Positions 50,197 to 58,137 are shown, counted from the first letter of the stretch. The stretch: DNA of 64,000 nucleotides from JAYFNU01 sp034933305 (GCA_034933305.1 JAYFNU010000003.1:132387-196386); one strand, 5' to 3'. The notes: a model not told the origin generated them from the letters alone. Made by a program: numbers and translations.

Positions 50197-51036
50197 ATGA
50201 AATGCGGTGTTGTGATCCAAACAGACTTCGGGACGGGATCGCTCTCGGTGAGCGCGATGCACGGCGTATGCGCCGTCGTCGATCCCGAGCTCAAGGTGAA
50301 CGACGGAAACAATGACGTTGCACAGTTCAACGTGCTCAATGCGTCGGATTCGCTGCTTTATCTGCTGCCCTACTGGCCGCAGGGCACGGTCTTCGTCTCC
50401 GTGGTCGACCCGGGCGTCGGCACGGCGCGGAAGAGCTGCGTCGCAAAGCTCAAAAACGGCTCCTATATCGTGACGCCGGACAACGGCACGCTGACCTACG
50501 TCAAAGAGGAGATCGGCATCGAGGCGGTCCGCCAGATCGACGAGAGCGTCAACCGGCTCAAGGGCTCCGAGGACATCCACATCTTCCACGGCCGCGACGT
50601 CTACGCCTACTGCGGCGCGCGTCTCGCCGCGGGCGTCATCGACTTCGAGGGCGTCGGCCCCGAGTATCCTGTGTCAGAGATCGTCATGGCGGCGTATGTT
50701 CACCCGACGAAGGCGGACGGCTGCGTGAAGGGCATGATCAACGAGGCGACCGAGCATTTCGGCCTCGTCGGCACGAACATCCCCTTCGGGTGGCTCGCCG
50801 AGAGCGGCTTCGGTTACGGCGACGACGTGGAAGTCACCGTCGAGAAATGCGGCAGCCGCGTCATGTGCGAGAAGATGAAGTTCGTCAAGAGCTTCGGCTA
50901 CGTGCCCGTCGGCAGCCCGCTCGTCTTCAGCTCCGAGACGCGCACGGCCATGCTCGGCATCAACCAGGGCAACGCCACCAAAAAATTCGGCCTCGGCTTC
51001 GGGCCGGATTGGGTAATGACGATCAGAAAGGCGTAA
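50197..51036 (+). CDS. DUF62 paralogue 1 (triad intact)
   Basis: A 279-residue SAM hydrolase-family protein. IQTDFGTGSLSVSAMHG is the substrate loop; VDPGVGTARKS holds Asp and Arg and IFHGRDVYAY holds His of the triad; the C-terminal beta domain ends with GINQGNATKKFG. The start at 50197 (MKCGVVIQ) is preferred: GGAGG lies 11 bases upstream, while a TTG at 50179 would place the ribosome site inside the gene. It follows the T subunit gene by 20 bp, so it belongs to the transporter operon. Confidence 0.9.
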   Translation: MKCGVVIQTDFGTGSLSVSAMHGVCAVVDPELKVNDGNNDVAQFNVLNASDSLLYLLPYWPQGTVFVSVVDPGVGTARKSCVAKLKNGSYIVTPDNGTLTYVKEEIGIEAVRQIDESVNRLKGSEDIHIFHGRDVYAYCGARLAAGVIDFEGVGPEYPVSEIVMAAYVHPTKADGCVKGMINEATEHFGLVGTNIPFGWLAESGFGYGDDVEVTVEKCGSRVMCEKMKFVKSFGYVPVGSPLVFSSETRTAMLGINQGNATKKFGLGFGPDWVMTIRKA

Positions 51037-51038
51037 AA

Positions 51039-51866
51039 ATGATCAGACCATCCATCGTCGTGCAGTCGGACTGCGGTCTCGCGAGCACGGAATTCTGCAA
51101 AATCGCCGGCAGCATCGAGTCCGCCGTCCCCGACACGGACGTCGTCGACTGCAACATCGCGCTTGAAAAAGGCAACGTCCCGCAGGCTTCGGCATTTCTC
51201 TACACGGTGCTGCCGTTCTGGCCGGACGGAACGATCTTTCTGTCGCTCGTCGGGGAGGGGCGGCCGGTGGCCGTCCGGACGTCGTCGGGCAGCGTCATCG
51301 TGACGCCGGACAACGGAACGGCGACGATGTGCATCCGGAGCTTCGGCTTCGGCGGCGCGCGCCTGCTTTCCGCGCAGGAAGGCGCCGACGCCCGTCTGCA
51401 GCTCGCCGCGTTTGCGGCAAAGCTGTCGGCGGGCGACGACTTTGCGCGTCTCGGGAGCGAGCTGAAGGAGAGCGATCTGACGCTGCTCCCGACGCCCGCG
51501 TCCCGGATCGGCAAGGGGAGAGCGGAGGGCGAGGTGTCCATGGTGCTGCGCACCTTCGGCAATCTCACCTTCTCCATCGGGACGGACGAATTCGAGGACA
51601 CCGGCATACGGCACGGCGACCCCGTGCGCGTCACGTTCACGCGCGGCAGCCGGATCGAATGGCAGGGCGACATGACCTTCCAGCCGTCCTTCGGCTATGT
51701 CCCGGAAGGGGCGCCCGTGCTGTTCAACGGCAGCTCCGGCTATATCGATATCGGCCTCAACAGGCGCAGCTTCGTGCAGGAATGCCTGCCGCAGGTCGCG
51801 GCGGCCGGGACGGATCCCGGCGATTTCAAAGTGATCGTTGAAAAGACAGGAGAACAGAAAAAATGA
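51039..51866 (+). CDS. DUF62 paralogue 2 (catalytic triad lost)
   Basis: A 275-residue paralogue that keeps the fold but not the active site. VQSDCGLASTEF replaces the QTDFG loop. The VDPGVGTxRK segment reads LVGEGRPVAVRT, so the catalytic Asp is gone, and the FHGRD segment is absent (ADARLQLAAFAAKL in its place). VTPDNGTATM and the C-terminal domain (FQPSFGYVPEGAPVLFNGSSG) are well kept. It lies 2 bases after paralogue 1 and its stop overlaps the start of paralogue 3, so it is translated with them. A structural or regulatory partner is more likely than an enzyme. Confidence 0.82.
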   Translation: MIRPSIVVQSDCGLASTEFCKIAGSIESAVPDTDVVDCNIALEKGNVPQASAFLYTVLPFWPDGTIFLSLVGEGRPVAVRTSSGSVIVTPDNGTATMCIRSFGFGGARLLSAQEGADARLQLAAFAAKLSAGDDFARLGSELKESDLTLLPTPASRIGKGRAEGEVSMVLRTFGNLTFSIGTDEFEDTGIRHGDPVRVTFTRGSRIEWQGDMTFQPSFGYVPEGAPVLFNGSSGYIDIGLNRRSFVQECLPQVAAAGTDPGDFKVIVEKTGEQKK

Positions 51867-52720
51867 AACCTTGCATCGTTTTGCAGACGGATTTCGGCAT
51901 CTCCACCGGGCTCCCCGCGTCGATGACCGCGGTCATCGTCAAGGTTGATCCCGAAGTGCGGGTGTACGACTTGTGCCACGAGGTGCGCGAATACGACATC
52001 TGCGAGGCGGGACAGCTCCTCGCGAGCAGCTTCCCGTACTGGCCGGACGGCACCGTGTTCGTCTCGGTCGTCGACCCGGGCGTGGGCACCCCGCGCAAGA
52101 GCTGCGTTGCGCTGCTCGACAACGACAGCTGCGTCGTGACGCCGGACAACGGCACGCTCTCCTATCTCTTCGACAGGATCAAGGCGGTCCGGGAGATCGA
52201 CGAAAAGGTCAATCGTCTGCCCGGCTCGGACAATCACCACACCTTCCACGGCCGCGACGTGTTCGCCTACACCGCGGCGAAGCTCGCCGCGGGCATCATT
52301 GATTTTTCGGGCGTCGGCCCGGCGTATCCCGTCGCGGACATCATCCATTCGCCGCTCCCGAAAAGCGAGATCCGGGACGGCGCCGCCTACGGCGAGGTCA
52401 CCGGCGCGTACGACCATTTCGGCAACGTCGGCATCTCGATCCCCAACGAGCAGATGACGGAGATCGGCATCCGCGTCGGCCAGAAGTGCCGCGTGGAGAT
52501 CCTCCGGGACGGCAGGGACATCTACGACGAGGTGATCCTTTATCACAAGTCGTTCGGCTGGGTGGAGCCGGGAGAACCCATCCTCAACTGCTGCAGCAAC
52601 GATTATATCGAGCTGTCGCTCAACCAGAAGAGCTTCTGCGCCGAGCGGCTGCCGGAGCTGCTGACGGCAAAGGACCTGACGCAGTACAAAGTGAAAGTTT
52701 CTCCGGTCAAGGAGGCGTAA
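51863..52720 (+). CDS. DUF62 paralogue 3 (triad intact)
   Basis: A 285-residue protein. LQTDFGISTGLPASM is the N-terminal loop; VDPGVGTPRKS and TFHGRDVFAYTAAKL hold the Asp-Arg-His triad; VTPDNGTLSY is intact. The C-terminal domain is complete (YHKSFGWVEPGEP, LSLNQKSFCAE). ATGA overlap with paralogue 2. YDLCHEVREYDI matches the HxIxxYDI block of the family best among the five. Confidence 0.9.
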   Translation: MKPCIVLQTDFGISTGLPASMTAVIVKVDPEVRVYDLCHEVREYDICEAGQLLASSFPYWPDGTVFVSVVDPGVGTPRKSCVALLDNDSCVVTPDNGTLSYLFDRIKAVREIDEKVNRLPGSDNHHTFHGRDVFAYTAAKLAAGIIDFSGVGPAYPVADIIHSPLPKSEIRDGAAYGEVTGAYDHFGNVGISIPNEQMTEIGIRVGQKCRVEILRDGRDIYDEVILYHKSFGWVEPGEPILNCCSNDYIELSLNQKSFCAERLPELLTAKDLTQYKVKVSPVKEA

Positions 52721-52723
52721 AGC

Positions 52724-53563
52724 TTGAAACCAGTTATCGTCATGCAGACGGACTTCGGCATCGGCGGCGGCGGCGCGATGCGCGGGGTCTGCAAAAAAGT
52801 CGATCCGGAACTTGAGATCTACGACCTCAACCACACGATCGAAAAATTCAACGTGCGCCGCGCGAGCGTGACGCTGTACAATGTCGTGCCCTACTGGCCC
52901 GCGGGGACGGTGTTCGTGTCCGTCATCGACCCGGGCGTGGGTACTTCCCGCCGCGCGAGCGTCGCGAAGCTCAAAAACGGCAGCTACGTCGTTTCGCCCG
53001 ACAACGGCTCGCTGACGCTGCTGCTGGAGGAACCGGGCATCGAGGCCATCCGCGTCATCGACGAGACGAAAAACCGTTTAAAGGGCACCGAAAAGGTCAG
53101 CATCTTCCACGGCCGCGATCTGTTCGCCTACTGCGCGGCAAAGCTCGCGGCGGGCGTCATCGATTTCGAGGGCGTCGGGGCGGCCTATCCCGTGGGAGAA
53201 ATCGTGCGCTTCCCGGTGCTCAAAAACACCGTTGCGCCGGGGAAGGTCGACGGCTATGCCGCGGACGAGATGAAGCCGTTCGGCAATCTCGAATCGAGCA
53301 TCCGCATCGCCGACTTTGAACAGGCCGGCATCCCCGTCAACACCGACGTGCATGTGCGCATCTGCGGCGAGGGGAAAACGGTCTACGACAGGACGATCCC
53401 CTACAAGCCCTCCTTCGGCTGGGTGCCGAAGGGCGGGGAGGTCATGTACAACAGCAGTGACGGGTATATCGGCATCGGCGTCAACTGCGGGAATTTTGTC
53501 AGCCGGAACGGGATCGGCTTCGGCGAAAAATGGACGATGACCGTCGAGGGAGGCGCGAAATGA
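52724..53563 (+). CDS. DUF62 paralogue 4 (triad intact)
   Basis: A 279-residue protein starting at a TTG at 52724, with GGAGG 8 bases upstream. MQTDFGIGGGGAMRG, IDPGVGTSRRAS, SPDNGSLTL and IFHGRDLFAYCAAKL are all in place. The C-terminal domain is complete (YKPSFGWVPKGGEV, GVNCGNFVSRNG). Its stop overlaps the start of paralogue 5 (ATGA). Confidence 0.9.
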   Translation: MKPVIVMQTDFGIGGGGAMRGVCKKVDPELEIYDLNHTIEKFNVRRASVTLYNVVPYWPAGTVFVSVIDPGVGTSRRASVAKLKNGSYVVSPDNGSLTLLLEEPGIEAIRVIDETKNRLKGTEKVSIFHGRDLFAYCAAKLAAGVIDFEGVGAAYPVGEIVRFPVLKNTVAPGKVDGYAADEMKPFGNLESSIRIADFEQAGIPVNTDVHVRICGEGKTVYDRTIPYKPSFGWVPKGGEVMYNSSDGYIGIGVNCGNFVSRNGIGFGEKWTMTVEGGAK

Positions 53564-54066
53564 CCAGCGGATATGTTGTCATGCAGACGGATTTCGGCAA
53601 GGTGAGCGGTTCCTCCATGGGGGGCATCTGCAAGCTCGTCGACGGGGATCTGCGCATTTTCGACGTCACCTACATCATCCCGAGCTTCGACCTGAAGGCC
53701 GCGTCGGCGAACCTCGCCGATGTGCTGCCTTACTGGCCCGCGGGAACGGTGTTCGTGTCGGTCGTCGACCCGGGCGTCGGCACGCCGCGCAAGGCGAGCG
53801 TCGCCATGACCGAAAACGGCTATTACATCGTCACGCCGGACAACGGCGCGCTCACCGACGTCAAAAAGAAGTTCGGCATCCGCGGCATCCGCGAGATCGA
53901 CCAGAGCGTCAACCGCTATACGGGGAACGTCCGCTCGCAGAAATCCGACATCTTCCACGGGCGGGACGTTTTTGCCTACTGCGCGGCAAAGCTCGCGTCG
54001 AAGAAGATAAGCTTCGAGGGCGTCGGCCCGGCGTATCCGGTCAGCGAGATCATCACGCTGGAGTGA
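53560..54066 (+). CDS. DUF62 paralogue 5 (N-terminal domain only)
   Basis: A 168-residue version that stops at the domain border. MQTDFGKVSGSSMGG, VDPGVGTPRKAS, VTPDNGALTD and IFHGRDVFAYCAAKL are intact, but the protein ends at YPVSEIITLE and the C-terminal beta domain of about 110 residues is missing. There is no remnant of that domain before the terminator at 54081, so this is not a recent frameshift. In this family the active site lies between the N domain of one subunit and the C domain of the next, so paralogue 5 should need a partner. Confidence 0.88.
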   Translation: MTSGYVVMQTDFGKVSGSSMGGICKLVDGDLRIFDVTYIIPSFDLKAASANLADVLPYWPAGTVFVSVVDPGVGTPRKASVAMTENGYYIVTPDNGALTDVKKKFGIRGIREIDQSVNRYTGNVRSQKSDIFHGRDVFAYCAAKLASKKISFEGVGPAYPVSEIITLE

Positions 54067-54080
54067 TCCGGCGGCAACAG

Positions 54081-54120
54081 AAACGGGATGGACATGCGCC
54101 GCATGTCCATCCCGTTTTTT
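54081..54120. terminator. Terminator of the ECF-DUF62 operon
   Basis: AAACGGGATGGACATGC and its exact complement form a 17-bp stem; TTTTTT follows. Confidence 0.93.
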
Positions 54121-54192
54121 ATGTGCGCTGTCCGCCGGGCGCGGCGGCATCTGTCATTGCGAGTCAAACGATCCCCGCCTTCGGAATCGCGC

Positions 54193-54663
54193 TCACAACA
54201 GGATCTCAAATTCGAACTCGTGCCGGATGGGAATATTTTGATTTCCCAGCAGGGGAATAGCGGGCTTGAGCCTTCTCGAGACGTCCAGAGCATTGATGTG
54301 CACGGCCTTCAGCTCAAATCCGAACTTCTGGTAATATCCTATCGCATGGACGTTGTCGTTTGTTGTGATCAGCCACACCCGCCTGCAGCCGCCGAGCCTC
54401 GCGGCGTCCATGACGGCCCTGATCAAAGCGGAACCGATGCCTTTGTTTTCGGCCATGCTCTGCAGGACGACGATCTCACATTCCCGATCCCGCATTTCGT
54501 AAAGCGCGAACCCCGCGATGCCGCCGCCTTCGACAGAAACGAATCCGTCGCAATTTGTCGTGTCGTGTGCGCGCCCCTTGCTTATGACGATCGGCCCCGC
54601 CCATTTCTCCCGGATGATCCGGTTGACCGCAGCCCTGCAGTCGCCGCTGATCGGCATGATCAT
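54193..54663 (-). CDS. GNAT acetyltransferase
   Basis: A 156-residue acetyltransferase. The acetyl-CoA loop is QSMAENKGIGSALIRAV, and VWLITTNDNVHAIGYYQKFGFEL is the family C-terminal block. The start at 54663 (MIMPISGDCRAA) has GGAGG 8 bases upstream; longer upstream frames have none. The acceptor is unknown. It stands between the DUF62 operon and the lower-GC block. Confidence 0.85.
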   Translation of the reverse strand: MIMPISGDCRAAVNRIIREKWAGPIVISKGRAHDTTNCDGFVSVEGGGIAGFALYEMRDRECEIVVLQSMAENKGIGSALIRAVMDAARLGGCRRVWLITTNDNVHAIGYYQKFGFELKAVHINALDVSRRLKPAIPLLGNQNIPIRHEFEFEILL

Positions 54664-54842
54664 TGTTTTCACCTCCGGCCCCGCTGAACTCTTTCCGCAC
54701 GGAACCATTCCCGCGCGCACAATGCGCCGCAGCGCACGGCACAGACAAAGGGCCTGCGTTCTTCCCGGCGGCAGACCTTTTCGATGCCGGGCGCAACGAT
54801 TGATACAATGCACCGCAAAGAATTCTCAGACCCGGGAAAGCG

Positions 54843-55652
54843 CTATTTGCCGCAGCAGTCCTTCAATACTCTTTCAAATTGTTCTTTTCCGGTCATTATG
54901 CCGCCGCTTTTCTTCTGATTCCACCATGGACAAGCGGGATGGTCGCAGTGCTTTACCTCATTTTTATATTTGCTTTTTTCGCAATTCATATATGCGTCAT
55001 AGGCTGATTTTGATACAAACACAGTGAGCCTTGGCGCAAGAATATCAATTACATTATCGGTTACCGATACGGATTTGCAAACAACCGTATCCCAGCATTG
55101 GTACGCCAGTTCGGGCCGATTGATCCTTTTCGCGGAAAGCTTCAAGGAATCCCAGAACCCTTTACCGGAATACAATGAGGGCATTTGGAAGAAATTCATA
55201 AACGCGAAGTAATCGAAAATTCTGCCGCTTTCGGAAGAAATGCTTCCGATTTCATCCCCAAGGATCGTCTTGCTGAAAGATTTGGCAAGATTGGTAAAAA
55301 TCAGGTATCCCTTTCTGCGATTTCCATTCATGTAATTGTGTATTACTTCTTGCGTATTAAACCAATTTGCATAAGCTGCATTCAATTCGGTACAATCGCC
55401 GTCAAACCAATTCCGCATAAAATAATCAATTTCGTACGGATTATCGCTGCCGCCGCAGCTTTGGCCTATGTAATGGCTTTCTCCGATTATCAATATTCTG
55501 TACTTTTCAAAATCGGCCCCGACAAACGGACGATACTCCGAATGACTTTGATAAAAACCGATCCCGTCTGTCTGTCTGTCGTACAATCTGATATTTCCCT
55601 TCGAAAAATCAATCGGACATGATGCGGTAAGGATGCCGGGGCTTATGCTCAT
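54843..55652 (-). CDS. Protein of unknown function, possibly uracil-DNA glycosylase-like fold
   Basis: A 269-residue protein whose codon use is much more AT-rich than that of the flanking genes. It contains YRILIIGESHYIGQSCGG, a Gly-Glu-Ser-His motif after a buried strand, and later DILAPRLTVFVSKSAYDAY and CDHPACPWWNQKKSGG. The ESH after a strand and a late HP motif recall the uracil-DNA glycosylase superfamily, but key residues were not confirmed. Several Cys near the C-terminus could be metal ligands. Its start overlaps the stop of the hydrolase gene upstream, so the two are translated together. Confidence 0.45.
   Translation of the reverse strand: MSISPGILTASCPIDFSKGNIRLYDRQTDGIGFYQSHSEYRPFVGADFEKYRILIIGESHYIGQSCGGSDNPYEIDYFMRNWFDGDCTELNAAYANWFNTQEVIHNYMNGNRRKGYLIFTNLAKSFSKTILGDEIGSISSESGRIFDYFAFMNFFQMPSLYSGKGFWDSLKLSAKRINRPELAYQCWDTVVCKSVSVTDNVIDILAPRLTVFVSKSAYDAYMNCEKSKYKNEVKHCDHPACPWWNQKKSGGIMTGKEQFERVLKDCCGK
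55631..55652. repeat. Short copy of intergenic repeat A (third copy)
   Basis: GGGGCTTATGCTCAT at the end of the hydrolase gene matches the last part of repeat A seen at 56552 and 57673. Only about 20 bases are shared. Confidence 0.5.
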
Positions 55653-56446
55653 AACGCCTGTATGAAGCTTTCGATCTCGGAGTTGACCTGTTCCGCATTG
55701 TCGCCATTGGAAAAGTGAGCGGCATTTTTAATGACATGGAGCGGATAACCGGTCCTTTGCGACCACGCTTCACAGTATTTTTTTACTTTTCCTGTTTTGT
55801 CGCCGTCCCCGACCAGTATAAGAACAGGGAAGGGGAATTTTACATCCTTGTTCTCCGCGGCGAATTTTCCGTAGGCGATCCCCATTTGCTGAATGATCTC
55901 TGCTTTCGTCCGGGGCTTCAGCATCTCCATCATTTTGTTGTAGGAATACTCCGTTTTGGAAACAGACCTCGCCATGCTTTTTCTCAGCATACCGTCGGGA
56001 AACCATTTAGCCATCGGCTCGACCTGCTTAAGCCACCACAGATCGGATTTCGAATAATACTCCAGGCCAAACGGCGTTGTGTCCAGCGCCACAAATCCTT
56101 CCGTCATTTCAGGGAACATGTCGGCGAACAGCTGGCTCGGATAGCCGCCCATTGACATGCCGACCAAAACGGCCTTTGCGATCTTTTCTGCTTGTAAAAT
56201 ACTGTGCAGTTCCAGCGCAGCCTGCTTATACGAGAAATCGGAATACGGTCTGGAAAGGCCGTGCAAAGGGACATCCCATGCGATAACGTGATACGCCGGA
56301 GAAAAGTATTCGATCTGCTTTTCGAACATGGAGTGGTCCGCCGTTAAGCCGTGCGTAAAGACGATGCATTTCGCCGATGCGTCGCTGCTGCGCCCGATCC
56401 AATAATGGGTGATCCCGTTTTCGGATTCAATATGCCGGTGTTCCAT
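55649..56446 (-). CDS. Alpha/beta-fold hydrolase
   Basis: A 265-residue hydrolase. The oxyanion region is VFTHGLTADHSMF, the nucleophile Ser is in LVGMSMGGYPSQLF, the acid is in LILVGDGDKTG and the base His in IKNAAHFSNGDN, so the triad is complete. No signal peptide. The ATG at 56446 (MEHRHIESENG) follows AAGGGCG. Its stop overlaps the next gene by four bases. Repeat unit B lies in its upstream region. Substrate unknown. Confidence 0.88.
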   Translation of the reverse strand: MEHRHIESENGITHYWIGRSSDASAKCIVFTHGLTADHSMFEKQIEYFSPAYHVIAWDVPLHGLSRPYSDFSYKQAALELHSILQAEKIAKAVLVGMSMGGYPSQLFADMFPEMTEGFVALDTTPFGLEYYSKSDLWWLKQVEPMAKWFPDGMLRKSMARSVSKTEYSYNKMMEMLKPRTKAEIIQQMGIAYGKFAAENKDVKFPFPVLILVGDGDKTGKVKKYCEAWSQRTGYPLHVIKNAAHFSNGDNAEQVNSEIESFIQAL

Positions 56447-56471
56447 ATTGTGCGCCCTTCCATACGGTGAT

Positions 56472-56503
56472 GATATAAATGATCCTGCGTTCAGTATAAC
56501 ACA
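56472..56503. repeat. Intergenic repeat B, copy 1
   Basis: A 31-base sequence upstream of the alpha/beta hydrolase gene (core CTGCGTTCAGTATAACACA) that recurs nearly unchanged at 58095-58125 upstream of the pyrophosphatase-like gene. It includes a -10-like TATACT in minus orientation. Confidence 0.7.
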
Positions 56504-56551
56504 GGGCCGGAAAAGGGGAAAGCCATACCTTCTGCCTGGCGGAAGATATGG

Positions 56552-56597
56552 TTTTCCGGAAGATCGAAACAATAAAGAAGCAGGGGATCATGCTCAT
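56552..56597. repeat. Intergenic repeat A, copy 1
   Basis: About 45 bases at the 3' end of the DUF3021 gene (core GGGGATCATGCTCAT) that recur at 57673-57717 at the 3' end of the pyrophosphatase-like gene. A terminator-like hairpin (CCATACCTTC.../...GATATGG) lies beside it. Confidence 0.7.
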
Positions 56598-57058
56598 TTC
56601 ATGCCGCTGCCTTTTTCAACCCGATCATTCATTTTCCTGATTTTGTTTTTCCATACAAAATACTGAATCAGCCAAACAAGGACGAAGATTGCGACAAATA
56701 TGCCGGCATAAGACAGGATTCCGCTGATTGAATGGTCCATCCAGTCTGCGGCATAGGCGATGGGCAGCATTGCGATACAAGCCACGGAAAAGTATATTCC
56801 GCTTTGTTTCGCAAGGCTCCAGGAATCAATTTCCCAGATCACGGAAGCCATCGCAAAACCGGAACCCATTATGCCGCAAAGAACGGTTTGAAGAACAACA
56901 GCGCCCAATTCGTTCCCCATTGCATTTATCAACCCGGGCGTAACAGGATAAAACGCTCCATCCCCGATACAAACGGATATCATTACCGTAATGACAAAAC
57001 CGATTGCAATACCGAGCGGGAAGCCTAAAAGTCCCCGAGTGATAAGTTTTTTCCCCAT
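56594..57058 (-). CDS. DUF3021 family membrane protein
   Basis: A 154-residue protein with four membrane helices. RGLLGFPLGIAIGFVITVMIS begins it and YAADWMDHSISGILSYAGIFVAIFVLVWLIQYFVW closes the last pair. DUF3021 proteins are commonly encoded beside a LytTR-domain regulator, as here, and act as membrane partners that restrain it. The start at 57058 follows GAGGTGGCAAAG and is 10 bp after the regulator stop. Confidence 0.85.
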   Translation of the reverse strand: MGKKLITRGLLGFPLGIAIGFVITVMISVCIGDGAFYPVTPGLINAMGNELGAVVLQTVLCGIMGSGFAMASVIWEIDSWSLAKQSGIYFSVACIAMLPIAYAADWMDHSISGILSYAGIFVAIFVLVWLIQYFVWKNKIRKMNDRVEKGSGMK

Positions 57059-57068
57059 CTTTGCCACC

Positions 57069-57509
57069 TCACATTCCCAATACTTGCTTGATTTTAGCGA
57101 CATACCGCCTTGAAACATAAGCAGTCTGTCCATTCGAGAGCGCAACGCAAATTGTTCCTGCAAAGCTCAGGTCAAAACCTTTGACCTTTTTCAGATTGAT
57201 GATTTCGGAATTTGATATTCGCACAAAAACATGACTGTCAAGACGCTGTTCTGCTTCATACAATCGCAATCGCATGGAATACTCGCCGTGATTTGTTGCA
57301 ACGAACACTTTTCCGTTTGAAGAAAAGATGCGATAGATATCGGTCGGCTCCAATATCCCAACGGTATCATCCTTGAATCCCACGATCAGCGCGGGCTGTT
57401 CGTCTGAAAGCTTTTTGATAATGCTGTTGATCTCATCTGTCATTTTATCTGTTACAACAATGATTTTGGGATCTTTGCAGCTTTCATCAATTTTGATTTC
57501 AATCTGCAT
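57069..57509 (-). CDS. LytTR-domain DNA-binding regulator
   Basis: A 146-residue regulator without a receiver domain. The N-terminal part (MQIEIKIDESCKDPKIIVV) leads to the LytTR domain from about residue 45: ILEPTDIYRIFSSNGKVFVAT, RLRLYEAEQRLDSHVFVRISNSEIINLKKV and VALSNGQTAYVSRRYVAKIK. With the DUF3021 gene it forms a LytTR regulatory system, in which the membrane protein inhibits the regulator. A promoter-like AGTATAAG region lies just upstream on the minus strand. Confidence 0.9.
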   Translation of the reverse strand: MQIEIKIDESCKDPKIIVVTDKMTDEINSIIKKLSDEQPALIVGFKDDTVGILEPTDIYRIFSSNGKVFVATNHGEYSMRLRLYEAEQRLDSHVFVRISNSEIINLKKVKGFDLSFAGTICVALSNGQTAYVSRRYVAKIKQVLGM

Positions 57510-57641
57510 TTGCTCACCTCCTTGCTGTTATGGTTATAGTATAAGAAAATCGAGAATCGATTTCCACAGATTCCCGACAGGTGGTCGTTTTAAGACCTTA
57601 GATGGCAGATTATTTAAATAGCCCATGGATTTCGGCATAGA

Positions 57642-57676
57642 AAAAGGCCTGCCTTCTTTCAGGAAACAGGCCTTTT
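57642..57676. terminator. Terminator after the pyrophosphatase-like gene
   Basis: AAAAGGCCTG-CCT pairs with AGG-AAA-CAGGCCTTTT. Confidence 0.8.
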
Positions 57677-57717
57677 CGGAAAATCGAAGCGACAAAGCTG
57701 CCGGGGATTATGCTCAT
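57673..57717. repeat. Intergenic repeat A, copy 2
   Basis: TTTTCGGAAAATCGAAGC followed by GGGGATTATGCTCAT, matching copy 1 at roughly 80 percent over 45 bases. Confidence 0.7.
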
Positions 57718-58064
57718 AATCTTCGTATAAGGATCCCCTTCATAAACTCAGTATCATTATGTGTCTGATATACGATTTGCTTTTCTTTCTCTGAGCAATT
57801 AATCAATATTTTAATCTCAGAATCTCTTTTAACTAAATCTACGATGCACATAATTGCATCTATTCCGACGGTATCATCAGTACCTCTCCAAACGTCAATT
57901 CCACCGCCATCCATAGAAGATGTATTTTTAAGATAACCGTAATCAACCTTGTAGATAGAATCGGGATATCTTGGATGAACCGTATCTTTTGGTCTGTCAA
58001 TTACAATTTGCGAAGTGATCACCAATTGGTCAATAGCATTCCAAAATTTATTGTCAATATCCAT
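57714..58064 (-). CDS. Small inorganic pyrophosphatase-like protein
   Basis: A 116-residue protein with the core of family I pyrophosphatases: RYPDSIYKVDYGYLKNT then MDGGGIDVWRGT, where the Asp residues bind metal and phosphate. IDAIMCIVDLVKRDSEIKILINC follows. It is shorter than true pyrophosphatase (about 170 residues). The start at 58064 (MDIDNKFWNA) has AAGGCGG 8 bases upstream; GTG 58082 and ATG 58070 are other choices. Repeat B lies upstream. Substrate could be pyrophosphate or another phosphoanhydride. Confidence 0.7.
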   Translation of the reverse strand: MDIDNKFWNAIDQLVITSQIVIDRPKDTVHPRYPDSIYKVDYGYLKNTSSMDGGGIDVWRGTDDTVGIDAIMCIVDLVKRDSEIKILINCSEKEKQIVYQTHNDTEFMKGILIRRL

Positions 58065-58094
58065 ATTCATTCCGCCTTCCACAGCCCTCTTATT

Positions 58095-58125
58095 ATATAA
58101 ATAATCTTGCGTTCAGTGTATCACA
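58095..58125. repeat. Intergenic repeat B, copy 2
   Basis: TTGCGTTCAGTGTATCACA and the bases before it match copy 1 at 56472-56503 at nearly every position. Confidence 0.7.
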
Positions 58126-58137
58126 AATTCAGCCGCA

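Noticed and set aside
53560..54066. Paralogue 5 as a frameshift-broken gene
   Set aside because: No C-domain sequence is seen in any frame between its stop codon and the terminator 15 bp later.
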